Below the pieces are notes generated by a model that had not been told where the DNA came from, searched no databases, and saw only the letters and a program-made list of their open reading frames with translations. Position numbers and translations under genes: made by a program. DNA of 62,000 nucleotides, from assembly GCA_015680685.1 (NCBI GenBank), contig MNCI01034964.1, forward strand, positions 94,239 to 156,238, read 5' to 3'. The stretch is from Gnetum montanum (Eukaryota; Streptophyta; Gnetopsida; Gnetales; Gnetaceae). Positions 45,790 through 57,792 of this stretch are shown here, in pieces (position 1 is the first letter of the stretch; every line of letters starts with the position of its first letter).

Positions 45790-46390
45790 AAAATTAATAA
45801 ATAATGTAAAAAAAATATAAAATATTCTAATAATAAAGTATTTTTGGATTTAAAAAAAATCAAATAAATGTTAAACAAGGTCAAAACATAGGCAATAAAA
45901 GGCCACAAGGAGTAGGTTAAGGCAAACAAGGTGAAACAAAGGCCAAATGATGTGGGATATGGTCAAATGAAGGCCAAATGATTGTCAAAACCTCTTAAAA
46001 TGGTATCAAACAAGGTCAAACAATGCCTTAACAATGTCAAATGAAATTAAATTAAGATAATCAAGGTCCAAATGATGCTAAATGATGGAAAAGAGTGCTC
46101 GAATGAGGCCAAATGATGTAAACAATGATGATATTTTTCCAATTTTACACCTTAGTAGGCTATAGTGTTGGCATTTTTAGGCCTTATTAGACCATGATTT
46201 TGCTAATTTTAGACCTTAGTAGGCTATAGTGGGAGGCCTATTCAATTGGGTAGGGTCACTATAAGGCAAAAGTAAGGTAATACTTGGTAAAACATGGTAA
46301 TAAGATGGTAAAGGCAAGGTAAAAATTGAGTTAAATCCATTTAGAACATGGCAAAGTAGGTGGATTAAGGTAAAAATAGTATTAAATTTA
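45790..46390. repeat. Degenerate short-repeat region (AGGTCAAACAAGG words)
   Basis: Many copies of AAGGTCAAACAAGG, AAGGCCAAATGATG and GGTAAAAC words with irregular spacing. TTAGTAGGCTATAG words near 46155 and 46210 recall the motif clusters. A matching region lies at 53440-53960 in element E, in the same position relative to the RT linker. Confidence 0.65.
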
Positions 46391-47674
46391 ATATATATTT
46401 TAAAATTATTAATAATAAATTTTTTTATTTATTATTTATTTTTAAGTCAACATTGTATCTAAGAAATGGTATTTGGTTCAAAATCCTTGTTCAAGACATT
46501 TGAACCCTAAATTCAAGCTAGTAAGTTAAGCCCCAAGGTTTTATTTGCTTCAACAAAGATTTAAGAAAAAGGAGAAAAAAGGTTTAATTTTTTGTTTGTA
46601 ATGCAGTATGTCATGAGGACATGTGCCACTTTGATGAATGGATGCATTTGATAAATAAGCTGTGGATGTTGGTGGACAAAATATTATTATGTTTATCATA
46701 AAATCTTGTTGGGTAAAACCTTGGAAAGGTATTTTTGATGTGTGAATCATCTTTGATTACTCCACCCTTGACTTGAGTTCTTTCACTTTTCTTGTCCCTC
46801 CCTTAAATACTACAAAGTATGTGATGTTAGGTGTTGAAAACATACATATTGTGCAACATTTTACTATCCCATTTCTAACACTGCCACTATCACCACATTA
46901 TTATTATTATTCTTTTTTTTTTCATGATCCAATTATGGGTTCAATCTCATTCACAAGAAAAAGAACTTAGCCATGCATGCCTTGAAAGTGTTAGACATGA
47001 TAATCATTATCAAGCAAGTTACACTAAGAAACTTTACTAGTTTTTAAACCCTTTATAATTAATGGATTCTTCCAAATGATTCTTTATTATTATTTTATTC
47101 CTTGGATTTTTCTTTTATAAAAAATAAATAATCTATTTGCAACTAAGAGTTCCCATTGAAGCGATTTGTAGCAGGTGAAGTTGATGGTTTGGTCACCATG
47201 GTTGAACACAACATGAAAGTTATGTGGGATAGGACAATTGGCAAAGCATGGTGGTGGTGGCATAGTAGAGGGTTTTGATGTGTATTCTAGGTGTGAAAGA
47301 AGAGAGCAAGTAAAATTACATAATAATAATATAAATATAGTATATATATCAATATTTTATGTATTTGTTGCTATGATGTAACAGAGGTGGAGGGGACATG
47401 GTTACATCTATCATCTTTAGGGTATAAAGAAATCTATGGTATGGTTGGTGGCCCATGTCTTGCAATGATGAAACTATGATTAACATAAATAAAACCATGA
47501 TTAGGATGCATGATGTTCATTAAACCATCTATGTATGGACATGTATAGATGTGTAGAAATACGACCTAAATTTCTTCAGAAATCAAACTATGATATTTAT
47601 CTATCTACAATCCATTGTAGCACATGGAAAATTTGGTGTTATAGAACATGATGTGAAATACATCCACTTGAAGT
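46391..47674. other. AT-rich stretch without recognised features
   Basis: Poly-T and TTATTATTATTC tracts and short frames only. No element termini were found. Confidence 0.45.
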
Positions 47675-49497
47675 ATCCAAAAAAAGCTCTCTAGAAGTGC
47701 CTCCAATGATCATAAGCTATAATTTCCACTGAAGTGCAAATCATTGAAAGCATAACCATTTTTAGAGTTGACTATGGATAGACTATGACTAGTAGTTAGT
47801 CGTAGTGTATTGTAAAATAATGTTGGAAGCCTTCCCATCAACCAAAAGTAGTTATGCTAAAGAAAATAAGAGCTTTTGGTTGTCAAAAGGCTTTTGGAAG
47901 CTCCTATGTGATGAGTGCTAGGTGCACCCTCTTGCATCCTATGTAAAATGTTCTCTAGAAGAGCCTCTTACTACTAGAAGTTGCAATTTCCTCTAAAGTC
48001 TAGATCACTAGAAGCAAAACCCTTTCTAGAGGCGGTTGTAAATAGACTACTGCTAGTAATCAATTGTAGTCAATTATTAAATATTGTTGGAAGCCTTTTG
48101 ATCAACCAGAAGCAATGATGCCAAGGAAAATAAGAACCCTTTGATTTTTGGAAGGCTTTAGTAAGCTTTTGAACAATGAGTGCTAGACACACCCACACAC
48201 ATCTTATGTAAAATTTTCCTCAAAAAGGCTTTCTATTATCAAAAGCTACAATTTCCTCTAAAGTGTAGATCGCTAAAAGTAGAACCCTTTCTAGAAGTGG
48301 TTGTGAATAGACTGTGACAAGTAGTTAGTCATAGTAAATTCTTGATTATTGCTAGAAGCCTTTCCATTAATCAAAAGTAGCATTGCCAAAGAAAATGGGA
48401 GCTTCTAGTTGCTAAAAGGATTTTGAAAGCTCTTGCACGAGTAGTGCTAGATGCACTTGGTTGCATCCTATGTAAAAAGTTCTCTAGAAGAGCCTCCTAT
48501 TACTGAAGGCTATAATTTCCTCTAAAGTGTAGATCACCAAAAGCAGAACTCTTTCTGGAGGTAGCTACAGATAGATTACAATTGATAATTAGTCACAGTG
48601 CATTATTAAATATTTTTTGAAGCCTTTCCATCAACTAGATGTAGTGATGCTAAGGAAAATGGGTGATTTTGGTTGCTAGAAGATTTTAGGAAGCTCCTAT
48701 GCTATGAGTGCTAAATGCACCTAGTAGCATCCTTTGTAAAATGTTCTCTAGAAGAGCCTCCTATTACCAGAAGCTACAATTTCTTCTAAAGTGTAAATCA
48801 CCAAAAGCTGCAAATTCCTTTAAAGTGTAGATCACCAAAAGCAAGACCCTTTTTGGAGGTGGATGCAAATACACTGCTATTGACAATCAGTCATAGTCCA
48901 TTGTTGAATATTGCTAAAAGCCTTCCCATCAATCAAAAGCAGCAATGCCAAGGAAAATAAGAGCTTTTGGTTGCCAAAAGGCTTTAAGAAGCCCATGCAC
49001 AATGAGTGCTAGATGCACCCACTTGCATCCTGTGTGAAAAGTTCTTTAGAAGAGCCTCCTATTACCAAAACCTATAATTTCATCTAAAGTGAAAATCACC
49101 AAAAGTAGAACCCTTTCTAAAAGTGGCTATGGAGAGACTGCTATTAGCAATTAGTTGCAGTCCATTGTTAAATATTGTTGAAAGTCATTCCATCAAATCA
49201 AAGAAATGATGCCATGGAAAATGGAAGATTTCAATTGCTAGAAGGCTTCTGGAAGCTCTTGTGCAAGGAGTGATAGATGCACCCACTTGCATCCTATGGA
49301 AAACATTCTCTAGAAGAGTCTCCTATTACTCAATGCTACAATTTCCTCTAAAGTGCAGATCACCAAAAGCAAACTCCTTTATGGGAGGTTGGTGCAGATA
49401 GATTGTAACTAGTAGTTAGTCATTATCCATTGTTGAACATTATTGGAAGCCTTCTTGTCAACTAGAACCAGTGATGCCAAGGAAAATGGGAGCTTCC
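47675..49497. repeat. Satellite-like tandem array, unit about 265 bp, about 7 copies
   Basis: The landmark GGAAGCCTTYCCATCAACCA occurs near 47824, 48088, 48353, 48618, 48912, 49178 and 49444, giving spacings near 265 bases. One unit of about 294 carries an internal duplication of about 30 bases (48787-48840). Another shared block is TTCTCTAGAAGAGCCTCC. Copies differ by roughly 15-25% by eye. The array is cut at 49497 by the E LTR in mid-unit, after GGGAGCTTCC, so E probably inserted into it. Confidence 0.88.
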
Positions 49498-50762
49498 TAT
49501 TGTGACCAAAAACCTCAATTATTGGAATAGGAACCAAGGATCCTTGGTGCAAGTAGTTCCTCAACTTCGAACCCTTGGGGCCTTCATGGTAAAAATGGGA
49601 TTTGGAGCACCCTATCTCATCTGGAAAATCAACCAAGGACTTAGGAGATGTGAAAAAATGTAAAAATATGAATAGATCCAAACAATGCACAAATAATAAA
49701 TTTAATTCTACTGAACACAAAACTCAAAACTTAAAACTTTATTGAGAAGAGAATAAAGAATAAGTTAGAGAAAAGTGTACAAAAATGGTGCCTGGATGAG
49801 CAAAATGGGGTCCACTTATTTAAGAGTTTAAAGTTCATTGAAATTAAGATGATTTGTTTCATGATCTTGGTGCTAAGCCACTTTGGATGCTATAGGAATT
49901 TTCTTCATTACTGCAACCTTGGATTTTCTAATTTGGTCATTCCTAGGGATGAGAAAAGGGAAATATTTTGATGCTAAGCTACTCTGTGCTAGCTTTGAAG
50001 TCCCAAAAGTGTAGTGTTAACACCAAAATCCACCAAATCTTAGGCTCTAAATGCTTCCATGCTGGGGTTCAAAAGGCTACAAGTATGGGAACTTATTAGA
50101 ACTCTTGAGTGCCTAAAAATATCCTAGGTGAGCATAACTTGATAAAATTTTGCTTCTTGTGGCTTCCATGCTAGGGGTTTGAATTTTCCACATTGACGAG
50201 GGGTGGGGGGATTGTGGGGGTGGGTGGTGGGGGAGAGAGGGTGGGGAACTTTCCAAGTTGGAGGTGGAAGGGAGAACTTTTCAAGCTGGGGAGGAATCTT
50301 TCTAGGCTAGGGGAAAAGTTTCCAAGCTAGGGGAAAAATTTCTAGTTTAAGCAAAAAGTTTCCAAAATGTACCTTTGGTCTCCATGTTGAAATGGAAATT
50401 TTTTTAAAACCCCCCACCCTTCCACATTAAGGGTAGGCAAGATCTACCCCATGCATGTGATTTCATCATAGAAAAATTTCTACCCCCCATAAAACCCATC
50501 CAAGTACCTTTTTGGAATTCCAAAAGGCATTTTTGAGCCCCCCACACCCAAATATAGACACTAGGTGACTTTTTTTTCACTTGGGGAACTAGGCTTTGAT
50601 TACTTATGAAGCATTTTTTAAACAAAAAAGTATAAAGTATGTGAAATTTCCCATTTTGGGTTACAACTTTCACATTTACAATGAGATTTTTCCTTAGGTT
50701 CCATGGGGTAAAAGCTACATGATGAAGATTGGTTATAACATGTGAAGTTTTATGGTGTTTTA
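49498..50762 (-). repeat. Element E 3' LTR, minus strand (1265 bp)
   Basis: Starts at 50762 as TAAAACACC (decayed TG) and ends at 49498 as GGTCACAATA (decayed CA). A polyadenylation-like AATAAAGTTTTAA lies near 49740. The G-rich segment 50170-50330 contains repeated short units (AAGCTAGGGGAAAAATTTC) similar to the hairpin-array units at 54-57 kb. Homologous to the D LTR in reverse orientation. Confidence 0.8.
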
Positions 50763-50779
50763 ATTACCCCTCTTTATTG
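50763..50779 (-). other. Polypurine tract of element E
   Basis: AATAAAGAGGGGTAAT on the minus strand abuts the LTR start. Confidence 0.75.
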
Positions 50780-51013
50780 GTGTTTGGAGGATTTACTTAA
50801 GAGGTATGAACAAAGAATACAAAAAACCACTGCATATTATAATGTTATAATCCATAGAGGCCACATGAGAATTAGGCTATCTAGGTTACCAATGTTGCTT
50901 GTTTAAGATTGTGGTAGGCCATGGTACTAGTTTAAGGCCTTAGTAGGCCATGTCACCAGTTTAAGATCATAGAGGGCCATTGAAAGCAAGCTCGTTTGTT
51001 GATAATTTTTCAA
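50780..51013 (-). repeat. Element E 3' region with motif cluster after integrase (3 copies, 50895-50985)
   Basis: Read on the plus strand: ACTAGTTTAAGGCCTTAGTA, ACCAGTTTAAGATCATAGAG and GTTTAAGATTGTGGTAGG. On the minus strand these are CTACTAAGGCCTTAAACTAG-type units, as in A and D. They lie within 130 bases of the integrase stop. Confidence 0.8.
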
Positions 51014-52990
51014 CTACATGTAGTATAGATTCATATAGGAATGATTGATTGGATTAGCTAGCTCATTCCCATCAATGTTGGCTAATCTAAATGGTTCATT
51101 TCCATAGGTTCTAGTGACAAGGAAGGATTCTTTCCAGTTGGTTGAGAATTTATCCACATGCTCATAGATGGCTTCGAGGATGAGGTTCCCCTCCTTGATC
51201 TTATGCTTGGTCAAGTTATGGTGATGTTTTTTCTACCTCTCTTAATAGTGCTCAATGTGAGTAAGTGCATGCATATGTCACTCTTTCACCGAATCTAGCA
51301 CTCTTGTCCACAACTCCTTACTCTGCTCATCATTGATGAAGTTAGTTAAGGCTACTTAGAGTGATGGTACCTACAATTAAAGAGGTAAAATAGCTTTAGA
51401 ATCATAAACAAGGCTATAAGGGGTCATGCTAGTTGCCATGTAGTAGGTCGTTTTGTATGCCCATAGGGCATGGAAAAGCTACTCATTGCACTTTTGCTTG
51501 CTATTGTTGAGCATCTTCTTAAGTAAGTTGATGATGGCCTTGTTGCTTGCTCCTAGTTGTCCATTGGTTTGGGGGTAGTATGATGACGACAAAGAATGCT
51601 TAATGCCTAAGTTGTGTCAAAAATTTTTGGTTCCTTGGCTACTAAATTGAGGTCCATTGTCTATAACTATGGTCATGGGTATGCCAAAATGAGCTACAAT
51701 GTTGTCCAGAATAAACTTGCAAACTTGTTTAGATGTGGTCTTCCTTAGGGAAATAGCTTCAACCCACTTGGTAAAGTATTTTTTTGTTGTGATGATGAAG
51801 CTATGCCCTATGGTACATTTAGGCATTATGGGTCCAATGATATCTCACCCCAATCATTGAAATGGCCATGTTATTTGGGTTGTATGCAACTCAATTGGTG
51901 ATACATGTATCATGTTGCTATATCGTTGGCACGTGTCACATCACTTAACCTTTTGCAGGAAATCATTTTCCATATGAGGCATATAGTAGCCTAACCATCT
52001 AATCTTAGTGGATATGGCTCTAGGTCCTATATGTCTAGCATAAACACCCTTGTGAACCTCCTCTAGGACTATTTTGGCTTCACTTTTGGTTAAGCACTTT
52101 AGAAGTATGCCATCATAGGACCATCGACATAATGTGTTATTACCTACGATGACATACTACTTTGATCGCTTGTGTATAGTGTCATTTTTAGAAGTAGTTA
52201 GGCCTTCTAAGGATTCACCATGAATAAGGTAAAATTTGATATCATGATACCACTCTTTGGGAGGGGCAACATGAACAATGGCCACAAAGGTATCTTCAAT
52301 GTTCTATGTAATGGGAGTAGTGTAGTCCATAGTTAAGGTGGGAAACTTGCTAAATACATTTGGTGTCACACTAAGTAATAATGTTCTAATTGCATTAGCT
52401 ATGACATTTTCATTCTAAGGTATCTATTGGATATCAATGTCTATGAATTGTTATAGTAATTGCTTTCCTAGGTCACAGTAAGGTTGTAAGTGCTTAGCTT
52501 TGCATGCATAGACTTTGGTTACTTGGTTAAAAACGAGTTGTAAATCATCTTTGATGACTAGGCATCTAATTCCTAGGTCATGCACTATCGTCATCATGCT
52601 CTAATTAAACCTTCATATTCTACTATGTTGTTGGTACACGAGAATTCAAAATGATAGGCAAAGGGTTGAATTTCATCAGATGGAATTGTTATGATGGTAA
52701 CACCATTAGCATCATGGGTGGTTGAATCTCTCTCAGTGTTCATGAATGCCTCATGACACTCAAGCACTTGGCTAACTATGTTAATGTGTTCGTTAAGTAA
52801 CTTAGGATCTATGGTTGCTTGGTCATCAACCAATGAAACTATGAGCTATACGGCTATAGCTTGACCTTTTGTTGAGGATTGAGAAATGTAATGGAGGTCT
52901 AACTCTATGGTTATGGCTTTCCATTAGGCTATATGACTACTTTTGTAGATGTTGGTCATTATGGTTATGAGTATGTTATCCTTGCAAATT
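51014..52990 (-). pseudogene. Element E integrase and archaeal-type RNase H, decayed
   Basis: On the minus strand the archaeal-type RNase H is near 52860-52400 (FSCTNNIVEYEGLIRA; first Asp block lost). The integrase zinc block is near 51950 (CDTCQRY). The core has DIIGPIMPK, HSFIITTKKYFTKWVEAI, and IDNGPQFSSQ for the second Asp. The Glu position reads NGQLGASNKAI, so the third catalytic residue is missing. The carboxy end is ANPINHSYMNLYYM. The RT and first RNase H expected upstream are absent because of a deletion at 52996-53066. TAG is a common interrupting stop; one (51371-51373) is shared with D. Confidence 0.85.
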
Positions 52991-53190
52991 ACATTGATAG
53001 GAACCTCAACTAAATTTAAGGGTTTTCTTTTCACCATTTTGTGTTATGATAGGAACCTCAACTAAAGGATCTTCAATTATATCTCTTGCTTCTAAGTCAA
53101 AGGTTTTATCTAAGTTTTAAGACCATTCTAAAGGTTTCTCTATTGAGGCTATGTGGTCTACAAGACTATCAAGCTCAAGATGTAGGCAAT
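52991..53190 (-). pseudogene. Element E linker before RT, fused to RNase H by a deletion
   Basis: Minus-strand 53190-53050 matches D 35990-36130 (AGTCTTGTAGACCACATAGC then CTCAATAGAGAAACC). The sequence then jumps to material equivalent to D 37330. GATAGGAACCTCAACTAAA occurs twice at the joint (52996 and 53048). RT and the first RNase H, about 1.2 kb in D, are missing. Confidence 0.75.
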
Positions 53191-53253
53191 GATAGTTGAT
53201 ACATCATTTATTATCACCATGAGGTCCATGTAGACATAAAGGAAAATTGATTT

Positions 53254-53404
53254 TCTCCCAGGTGGTCATACTTTGATCCTACATATCAACAAAAAGCATA
53301 TTAAGTGGCACTTGGATAGAAGTAAATANTCTCCCAGGTGCTCATACTTTGATCCTACATATCAACAAAAAGCATATTAAGTGGCACTTGGATAGAAGTA
53401 AATA
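53254..53404. repeat. 75-bp direct duplication across a single N (likely assembly join)
   Basis: 53254-53328 and 53330-53404 are the same 75 bases except one (GGTGGTC / GGTGCTC), separated by one N at 53329. This is the pattern left when overlapping contig ends are joined without merging. Confidence 0.9.
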
Positions 53405-54050
53405 AATATTATTAAAATGCCATAAAACATATGCAAATCTAATGCAATCAAGGCCTTCCAAGGTCATCAATGAGATAAAGTCAATTCAAAAAGTCCAATA
53501 GAGGTAAACAAAGGTTACATAAATGTCAAACAAGGGGAAATATAAGGAGTAAGGCTACCAATGATTAATAAAGGTCAAAATTTCACCAGTTTAAAGGCTT
53601 AGTAGGTTGTGATGCTAGTTTATAGTCTTGGTGGACTATGATGCCGGTTTAAGGCCTTAGTAGGCCATGGTCATATGGTGTCAAATGGTGGTTAGGGAAG
53701 GTCAAAATCCACTATTTGATGCCATTTAAAGGCTGAAAAAAGGAAATAGATCTATAATAAGACAAAAAAAGAACATATAGAGCTATATAGAGGCCATCAA
53801 AGGTCAACCATGTCCATAAGGCAACATAAGTCTAAAAAAAGTCAAAACATTACATAATAAGTCAAAAGATCAAGTAAAATAGGCTGTATATGATAAAATT
53901 TGGTTAATATAGGTAAAACATGGTTAGGTTTTACTAGTTTTAGACCTTATCAGGCCATGTTTTGAGGCTACAAGGCTATTAGTTAAGTTTAGGCATTAAT
54001 TTGGGCTATTTCTAGGCTGTCTAGACCCAAAAAACAAGTGTTTTGAGGCT
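53405..54050. repeat. Degenerate short-repeat region of element E
   Basis: AAGGTCAAACAAGG-type words and TTTAAGGCCTTAGTAGGCCATG units (53580-53680, 53935-53960), corresponding to 45790-46390 in F. In A the matching position, between the antisense gene and RT, is occupied by motif cluster II. Confidence 0.65.
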
Positions 54051-57000
54051 TCCATGTTGGGCTCAGCATGGAAATAGGGGTCCTTAGTATGGAGACTAAG
54101 GAAAATATGGTTTAAGATGTCTAGTGGTCAAAAATTAAAGTCCTAGAAATGTCCCAAGGTAGCACAGGGTCAAATCCATCAAAATTGGGCTCCTCAGAGG
54201 TTTGTAAAGGCCAAATAACAAGTTTTGAAGTCTTCCCCCCTTGTTTCCATGCTAGGAAGCATGGAGAACAAGGGCATTGGCATGGGAAACCAAAATCCAA
54301 GTACAAATTAGGTCAAAGATGGTTAAATAGGTGGCTAAAGCCCAAATCTAGAACTTATGCACCTCTTAGCTTCTTTCAAAGGTAATTTGAGGTCATTTTA
54401 AGGGTCAATAGTTTTTTAAATGACTTCCTACATTTTTCCATGCTAGGCATAGTATCCTTAGTGTGGAAAAATAGGGGGTCACTTGTTTGATGAATTTAGA
54501 GTGATCTTGGGGAACTTTGACTAGGTTTTTAGGCCCCTAGGACTACTGAGTTCAATTCTTCAAGTTTTTGGCTAATTTTGGGCATGTTTTAAGGCTGTTT
54601 AAGGGTACTTAAGGTCTTCCCCACTATTTACTCTTTGGGGAAATTATTCTAGTGTGGAAGAATAGTGGAAATGGATTTTAGGGGTTGAAATGAGGTCAAA
54701 CGAGAAAAATCTTAAGGTTGTGATGTCTTAGCTTCTCCAGTGAGGATCTTCTGCTTCTAGGAGTGTCATCTTGCCTCCAAAAGTGGAAAGGAAACTTTCC
54801 CCACTATTTCCAAAATGGAAAGGTTACTCCAATGTGGAGGAAGCAATAATCGTAGATCTAGGCCAATTCAGGTCATAATCAATAGTCCATGTTATCTCCT
54901 AGGATTACTAGGTTCAAGGGATATGGATCTATGTCAAAATTTGATAGTTTTTGGCATTCCTAAGTTTTTGTTTTTCTTCCTCCCTTTCTTCCATGCTAGG
55001 GATAGATAGCTCATCATGAAAAACAAGGGGGAGTGGATTTTTAACCAATCTTGACCTCAATTAACTTTGCATGTCAGCCTTTGGTGCTGCCAGGGTTGAG
55101 GATTGAGGTTTGGTCCCAACTTTTGGTAATTTTGGACATCAGCAACTAGTTTTTTGGATTTACCCCTTTCTTCCATGTTGGGGATAGAAAGATTAGTGTT
55201 GAAAAATCTTAAGGTTGTGATGTCTTAGCTTCTCTAGTGAAGATCTTCTACTTCCAAGAGTGTCATCTTGCCTCCAAAAGTGGAAAGACAACTTTCAACA
55301 CTGTTTCCAAAATGGAAAGGTTACTCCAATGTGGTGGAAGAAATAATCGTAGATCTAGGCCAATTCAGGTCATAATCGATAGTGCATGTTATCTCCCAGG
55401 ATTACCAGGTTCAAGGGATATGGATATATGTCAACATTTGATAGTTTTTGGCATTCCTAAGTTTTTTTTGCTTCCTCCCTTTCTTCCATGCTAGGGATAG
55501 ATAGATCATCATGAAAAACAAGGGGGAGTGGATTTTTAACCAATCTTGACCTCAATTAACTTTGCATGTCAGCCTTTGGTGCTACCAGGCTTGAGGATTG
55601 AGGCTTGGTCCCAACTTTTGGTAATTTTGAGCATCACCAACTAGTTTTTTGGATTTACCTCTTTCTTTCATGTTAGGAATAGAAATATCAATGTGGAAAA
55701 CAAAGGGAAGTGGATGTTTCATCCATTTTAACCTTAATCAACTTTACATGTCAGCCTTCGAGGCTAGCGAGTTTGAGGACTAAGGTTTGGTCTCAAGTTT
55801 TGGCAATTTTGGGCACCACCAAGTGGTTGTTTTGCTCCTCTCCCCCTCCCCCCCACCCCCCACCTACCCCCAATTTTTCCACACTATGGATAAAGATCTT
55901 AGTTTGGAAAATAAGGGGGATTGGATTTTTGACTAATTTTAACCTCAATTGACTTTACATGTTAGCCTCTGGGGCTACCGAGGTCAAGGGTTGGGATCTG
56001 GAGCCAAAAGTGATTTTTTATGAGGTTTTCTAGGTGTTTTTTGGACTTCCCCCATTTTCACGTTGGGGATTCCATGCTTAGTATGGAAAAATGGGGGGAA
56101 TGAGTTTTGGTGATTTTTGATCAATTTCGACTAAGCATGCAAGTTTTCGGGATTACTGGCAATGATCGCTACTACTTGATGTCAAAATTTGGTCATGTCA
56201 AATGTCTTAAGGTGATTTTTGGACTTTCCCCCCTTTTTTCCATGCTAGGGCTTCCATTAATAGCATGAAAAAATGGGGGGAAAGCTTTTTGATAATTTTT
56301 GGCCACTTTTATTTATGCATGTAGGTCCCTAAGGTTGCTAGTGTTGTCTATTATCATTTGACTGTTTCAATGGTTATAAGCTATTTTTTGGACTTTTCCC
56401 CCTCCCCATTTTCCACCTTACGACTTCCATTCATAGTGTGAAATATTTGGGGAAAATCATTTTTGATCATGTTTAGTTGATCTAGCCATGCATGAGTGCT
56501 CATAGGCTTAACGATGTTGGTCATTAGTGCCTAAGGATAAGATTTCATCATTTTAGGGGTTGTGAGGGGATTTTTAGGCTTCTCCTCTTTTTCCATATTA
56601 GGGTTGGAAGGATCATCATGGAAAATATCCCTTGAATTAAGAAAGTTGGATCTAGACTAGATCTACAGCTAATTGACCATGAATGTCAACCTCCAAATTT
56701 GGCATTAATGATTAATGTTGGGTGCCAAGATTTGGTATTTTGGAGGCTTCTAAGTGCCTCATGCAACTTGCCCCCTTTCTTCCATGCTGGAATGGTGGCC
56801 CCAGTGTGGTTGAGAGGGGGACAGTAGATTTGTACCATTTTTGACACATTTGGGGCTTTCGAAAGCTATGGAGGATTCTGGTAGGGTCTAGAAGTCACTA
56901 GGCATTAAGAAATGGTCATTAGGTCATTAACTTAGGTCATTTTTGGCTTCCCTCAATCTTTCCACTTTGAGGGTGTGAGGCTCAATTTGGAAGAAGTCTC

Positions 57001-57400
57001 CCCCACAATGGAAAACACCAAAATCTATGTTTTGACTAGTTTCAACTAGGTTTGGTGAGGTTTCAAGGCTACTAGAGATGCTTGGAGGGGTTCTAGGTCA
57101 TGGGCCATCCATTTTGGCATCAAATTTGTGCTATATGAGTGTTTGAGAGGTAAGAGTGAGTGTTTCCCCCATTCTTCCACTTTGGGCATGGTTTCCCCAG
57201 CATGGAAATCTATGATGCTTAACCTTGTTCATGTTTTGTACAAATTCGAAAACTTAGGGTTGAAAAAGATAATTTTAGATTGCTATAAATAGAAAGATAT
57301 TGTAATGATAATAAATTTGAAAAATTATAAACATGTTTCCACACTAGGCATGGTATTCCCAATGTGGACGCATGGGTGTAAGGTTGCCATAATGTCTTAA
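54051..57400. repeat. Array of about 18 degenerate units of ~180 bp, each with a hairpin
   Basis: A TTCCATGCTAGGGAT-type block recurs near 54249, 54436, 54988, 55169, 55480, 55664, 55876, 56052, 56236, 56411, 56592, 56779, 56963, 57170 and 57337, usually about 180 bases apart. It is followed by its inverted partner (ATGGAAAAATGGGGG). The best hairpin is 56225-56247 with 56261-56284 (about 23 paired bases, 13-base loop). Downstream of each hairpin come GATTTTTGACCAATTTTGAC and TTTGCATGTCAGCCTTTGG blocks. Small open frames inside are by-products. Confidence 0.8.
54704..55697. repeat. 497-bp tandem duplication inside the hairpin array
   Basis: 54704-55200 and 55201-55697 align almost throughout, from GAAAAATCTTAAGGTTGTGA to the AATAGAAA...GTGGAAAA blocks. 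Similarity is much higher than between neighbouring units, so this is a recent higher-order expansion. Confidence 0.85.
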
Positions 57401-57792
57401 GTGATGAAATTGGTAAGTTTGGTCAAAAGGGAAGGCATTGGATGGGAACCATAATCCAAAAATTTAAAATTTTGAAAAGTGAAGTCTCTGGCCACCCCAC
57501 ACACCCCCCCTAAAACCAAAATGAACTAAAACTTTCCCCTTTTGCTTTAGTGCACTTGTAGTCATGGTGCACTGAATTAGCAGCTAGTGTTTTGTTTAGG
57601 TTTTATAACTCAAAATTTTGACTTTGATCATAATTATTATCTTTTAGCAAAAAAGCATTGGAGGAGAGATCTAGCAAAGAAATTTGTGGTAGCCACAACA
57701 ATCTTTAGTGTGGAAGTCTCCCATCTCTCCTACAGCTGGCATAGAAGCCTCATCTTCTCCCAATTCCCTTCCTTCTTAACATTGAGCCTACC
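57401..57792. other. Putative upstream region of the gene at 57793
   Basis: AT-rich with no clear TATA box at a standard distance. A short plus-strand frame (57587-57835) overlaps the first exon in another frame and is probably chance. Confidence 0.35.

Noticed and set aside
47675-49497. CRISPR-like regular repeats
   Set aside because: Units are ~265 bp, diverged and contiguous, with no unique spacers; the context is eukaryotic.
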